Assembly (NCBI GenBank): GCA_009840135.1
Contig: VXOH01000169.1
Coordinates: 1-34,440 of the forward strand
Direction of reading: 5' to 3'
Length of the DNA: 34,440 nt
From: Chloroflexota bacterium
GTDB taxonomy: Bacteria; Chloroflexota; Dehalococcoidia; Lucifugimonadales; UBA3495
Shown here: positions 32,457 through 34,440 of the stretch, piece after piece
Layout of the letters: each line of letters opens with the position of its first letter
Position numbering within the stretch: the stretch's first letter is position 1
Notes under the pieces: model-generated
What the model saw: only the letters and a program-made list of their open reading frames with translations
Told to the model about the DNA's origin: nothing
The model's database searches: none
Made by a program: the position numbers and the translations under genes

Positions 32457-32753
32457 CTATACGAGAAACCTGTCGTAAATGTTGCCCAGCATTTCCGGGG
32501 TGAGCAGCATTACGGAAACCCAGAAAATCCAGGCTACCACCCACACCGCCACCGCGAACACCACCATGGGCCAGCGCAGTCGAATAAAGGCCGGTGGAAG
32601 ATGGCCCGTCTGTACCGCCGAAGGAATAAACGCAAGGGCCGTCATGAGGGTAAAGGCGGTGATGATAACCAATGGAAAGGCTATCCAATACATAGTGAGC
32701 CAATTGGAAATATTGACCCAGTCTATGTTGGTTAAAGCGTTCGGATCGCCCAT
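32457..32753 (-). CDS. Small membrane protein, first gene of the respiratory operon
   Basis: A 98-residue protein with two long hydrophobic segments (about 20-46 and 61-85) joined by a short basic-polar loop (HLPPAFIRLRW). It is not a family I can name. ATG 32753 follows GCAGGA, and a promoter lies 80-105 nt upstream, so it is the leading gene of the actA-to-ccmH transcript. This position suggests a small accessory subunit of the complex, as small membrane subunits have been described for ACIII. That link is inference from location only. Confidence 0.65.
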   Translation of the reverse strand: MGDPNALTNIDWVNISNWLTMYWIAFPLVIITAFTLMTALAFIPSAVQTGHLPPAFIRLRWPMVVFAVAVWVVAWIFWVSVMLLTPEMLGNIYDRFLV

Positions 32754-32831
32754 CGGTCCTGCCTTGGATCGGTTACCTGGTCTATTACCGGGGCGTCTCC
32801 CAACCCTCCCCGGTCAGCAAACCTAGTGAAA

Positions 32832-32858
32832 ATTATCACAGTCTAATGGGGGTGTCAA
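32832..32858 (-). promoter_or_regulatory. Promoter of the ACIII-like operon
   Basis: Minus strand: perfect -35 TTGACA (32858-32853), a 15-bp spacer and GATAAT (32837-32832) preceded by TGT, that is an extended -10 (TGn). The short spacer is offset by the extended -10. Transcription would start near 32825, about 70 nt before the ATG at 32753. Confidence 0.5.
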
Positions 32859-33039
32859 GGGTATTTGCCAGATACTAATCTATCCTTCCCGGCAATCTGC
32901 GCTGGCAGGCTCGGCGCCTCACCGCCCTGGGTCTTTTCCATGACGATGCTCGCGCTGTGCTCCGGCAGGGGATATCCGGCACCAAGTACCGTATTTCGTG
33001 GGCCGGCCAATGCTCGTTGCAACACCTGCCGGCGCTCTT

Positions 33040-34218
33040 TCAAGACCGCCTGAGTGGCTGCCACCCTCGATACGTGGCAACCCGCCACAGCCATTCCGCG
33101 GGACCAAAACGAAAGCGGCTCAGCCAGGCCTGGGACCACCAGAGCTGCACTGCCCAGACCCCGACGACAAAGATGAGCAGGCCGCTACGCCCAATGGAGA
33201 AGTCGGCCAGGGCAACGACCAGAATCAATATCCCCATGAGGGACTGGGCAAGGTAATTGGTTAGCGCCATGCGCCCCACGGCGCTGAGACGAGACTTAAG
33301 CCAGGAGTTTTTCCGCTTGTTCCACAGGACTATCAGGCTCATGTAGCCCATGGCGGCGGGTATCGTGCCCAGCGAGTTGGGAATGTTGCCGATGAAGGCC
33401 ACCTCTCTCGAAAAATCGTTCCAGGCAACGAGGACAACTCCCAGGGCGGCCAGCGCCAGGCCAATGGTGGTCCCATACACCGCAAAGAGCGTGTACGCCC
33501 TGCTCGAACACTCCCCCTGGGTGAATCCCAGCCTGAACAAGCCGGCTCCGATCATGATCATGCCCAGCCCCCGGGCGAAGTAGGCGGAGAGCATGAACAG
33601 CCCGATGGGGTCCCTGATCTCCGCACCGGGGTCGGTCCAGATTCCGGTCAGGTCAGAGTTATAACTGTCGGCAATGGTCTGGGCCAACAGGTCACCTGGT
33701 ACGGGCAGGAGAAAAACTATTGCCCCCAAAATTATCAAGGTCCGGGCTGACAGCTTGCGGAAACATATAAGGATGGCGGACGAAACGGCGTACAACATCA
33801 GCACATCCCCTTCCCAAAGCAGGTAGTGCAAAAGGCCGATTCCCAACAGGAGCAGGTTGCGCCACAGGTTCAGCCAAACAGGATGTCGCTCCCGGCGGGA
33901 GGCCCGGTCAATGAACAGCATCACCCCCGCGCCAAAGAGCAGGGAGAAAAGTCCCATGAACTTCTGGTCCACAAAGACCTCGCCGAAAATACCCACGGCC
34001 CAGTCAATCCAGGTCTCGGACCCTCCGGCGCTCAGGTTCCAATACGGAACCTGCCCATACTTGAAGGACACCACATTCATCAGGAGTATGCCGAGAACCG
34101 CAACTCCTCTGATTAGGTCCAGGCTGGTAATCCGGGATGCATCCTCTATGGGGCCGGCCGTAGGACCGGTTATGGGCACGTAAGAGGCCTCGGCTTTATC
34201 GGGCGGGAAGTTCTGCAT
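33040..34218 (-). CDS. DUF418 membrane protein (YeiB-like)
   Basis: A 392-residue multi-spanning membrane protein of the DUF418/YeiB family. The N-terminal RITSLDLIRGVAVLGILLMNVVSF (about 29-52) is the family opening, followed by about nine more helices and the C-terminal DUF418 region with GRMALTNYLAQSLMGILI and a closing WLSRFRFGPAEWLWR. Function is unproven; the family is related to membrane acyltransferase-like proteins and often linked to envelope processes. ATG 34218 is preferred over TTG 34248, which lacks any ribosome site. It is separated from the respiratory operon by a 286-bp gap. Confidence 0.82.
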   Translation of the reverse strand: MQNFPPDKAEASYVPITGPTAGPIEDASRITSLDLIRGVAVLGILLMNVVSFKYGQVPYWNLSAGGSETWIDWAVGIFGEVFVDQKFMGLFSLLFGAGVMLFIDRASRRERHPVWLNLWRNLLLLGIGLLHYLLWEGDVLMLYAVSSAILICFRKLSARTLIILGAIVFLLPVPGDLLAQTIADSYNSDLTGIWTDPGAEIRDPIGLFMLSAYFARGLGMIMIGAGLFRLGFTQGECSSRAYTLFAVYGTTIGLALAALGVVLVAWNDFSREVAFIGNIPNSLGTIPAAMGYMSLIVLWNKRKNSWLKSRLSAVGRMALTNYLAQSLMGILILVVALADFSIGRSGLLIFVVGVWAVQLWWSQAWLSRFRFGPAEWLWRVATYRGWQPLRRS

Positions 34219-34440
34219 GGTTTGAAAAATCCTGTCTGAAGGTGGCAAATTTAACGGAGGGTAATTTTATCGGAGGGTTGTCCAATCTTGCCGAGCAAAG
34301 TATATATCTGCCGGGACTTCTCCGACTCTCCACATTTCAGCTCTTGCGCAAAACCGGAACGGGCCGGCCCAACCGGCCCAAATTTGCAGGGCAATCGCAT
34401 TATGAATGGTATAGTCAGGGAGTAAGGAAAAGGTGGGTTG
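34219..34440. other. Upstream region of the DUF418 gene and window end
   Basis: It contains two near-identical direct repeats, TTTAACGGAGGGT (34250-34262) and TTTATCGGAGGGT (34266-34278), 12 of 13 bases equal with a 16-bp period. Near the end TATAGT (34410-34415) on the plus strand could be the -10 of a gene beyond the window; no good -35 at 17 bp was found. Confidence 0.45.

Noticed and set aside
1-34440. CRISPR array, tRNA or rRNA genes, integrase or transposase
   Set aside because: No regularly spaced direct repeats, cloverleaf-like sequences or matching protein motifs were found by reading both strands.

Overview
The window looks like a chromosomal segment of a high-GC, respiring bacterium, most plausibly Chloroflexota (Dehalococcoidia/SAR202-like). 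This placement is an inference. It rests on an alternative complex III (ACIII)-type respiratory gene cluster, a peptide-type binding lipoprotein with a long Ala/Pro/Glu linker, many catabolic flavin and TPP enzymes scattered as singletons, and many short palindromic repeats between genes. No rRNA, tRNA, CRISPR, phage or transposase was seen.

Layout. 1-2.9 kb: a DAO-type FAD oxidoreductase behind a small HNH protein, an unassigned 156-residue protein and a two-helix membrane peptide, all on the minus strand. 3.0-7.4 kb: one compact minus-strand operon. Its genes are a TPP-dependent acetolactate-synthase-like enzyme, an 84-residue unknown, brnT toxin, brnA antitoxin and gamma-glutamyltransferase. 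The last four are joined by start/stop overlaps, and a good promoter (7366-7394) sits inside a 12-bp inverted repeat. 7.5-8.9 kb: a lower-GC plus-strand pair, a small PBECR2-like protein and an apparent fusion of a DUF2283-like domain to a PD-(D/E)XK-like nuclease domain. 9-13 kb: a luciferase-family monooxygenase (+), then an isochorismatase-fold hydrolase, a DUF5671 membrane protein and an isocitrate-lyase/PEP-mutase family enzyme (-). 13.2-13.8 kb: vapBC (+). 13.9-16.6 kb: a minus-strand type II fatty acid synthesis set (two MaoC-like half-proteins, plsX, fabG). 16.8-21 kb: a large alpha/beta hydrolase-domain protein (+) and L-2-hydroxyglutarate oxidase (-). 21.2-23.2 kb: a solute-binding lipoprotein (+) with a roughly 400-nt leader and no transporter partners nearby.

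23.6-32.8 kb: the respiratory cluster on the minus strand. In transcription order it has a 98-residue membrane protein, a pentaheme cytochrome c (ActA-like), a twin-arginine molybdopterin-oxidoreductase-like subunit (ActB1-like), a separate iron-sulfur subunit (ActB2-like), two large NrfD-family membrane subunits, ActD (DUF3341), a monoheme lipoprotein cytochrome c (ActE-like) and CcmH for cytochrome c maturation. Together these should form a quinol:acceptor oxidoreductase replacing bc1, plus help for attaching its hemes. 33.0-34.2 kb: a DUF418 membrane protein.

The most interesting points are the ACIII cluster, whose split ActB resembles Qrc; the DUF2283-nuclease fusion beside a PBECR2-like gene; the toxin-antitoxin pair wired into a metabolic operon; and an alpha/beta hydrolase with a degenerate nucleophile elbow.
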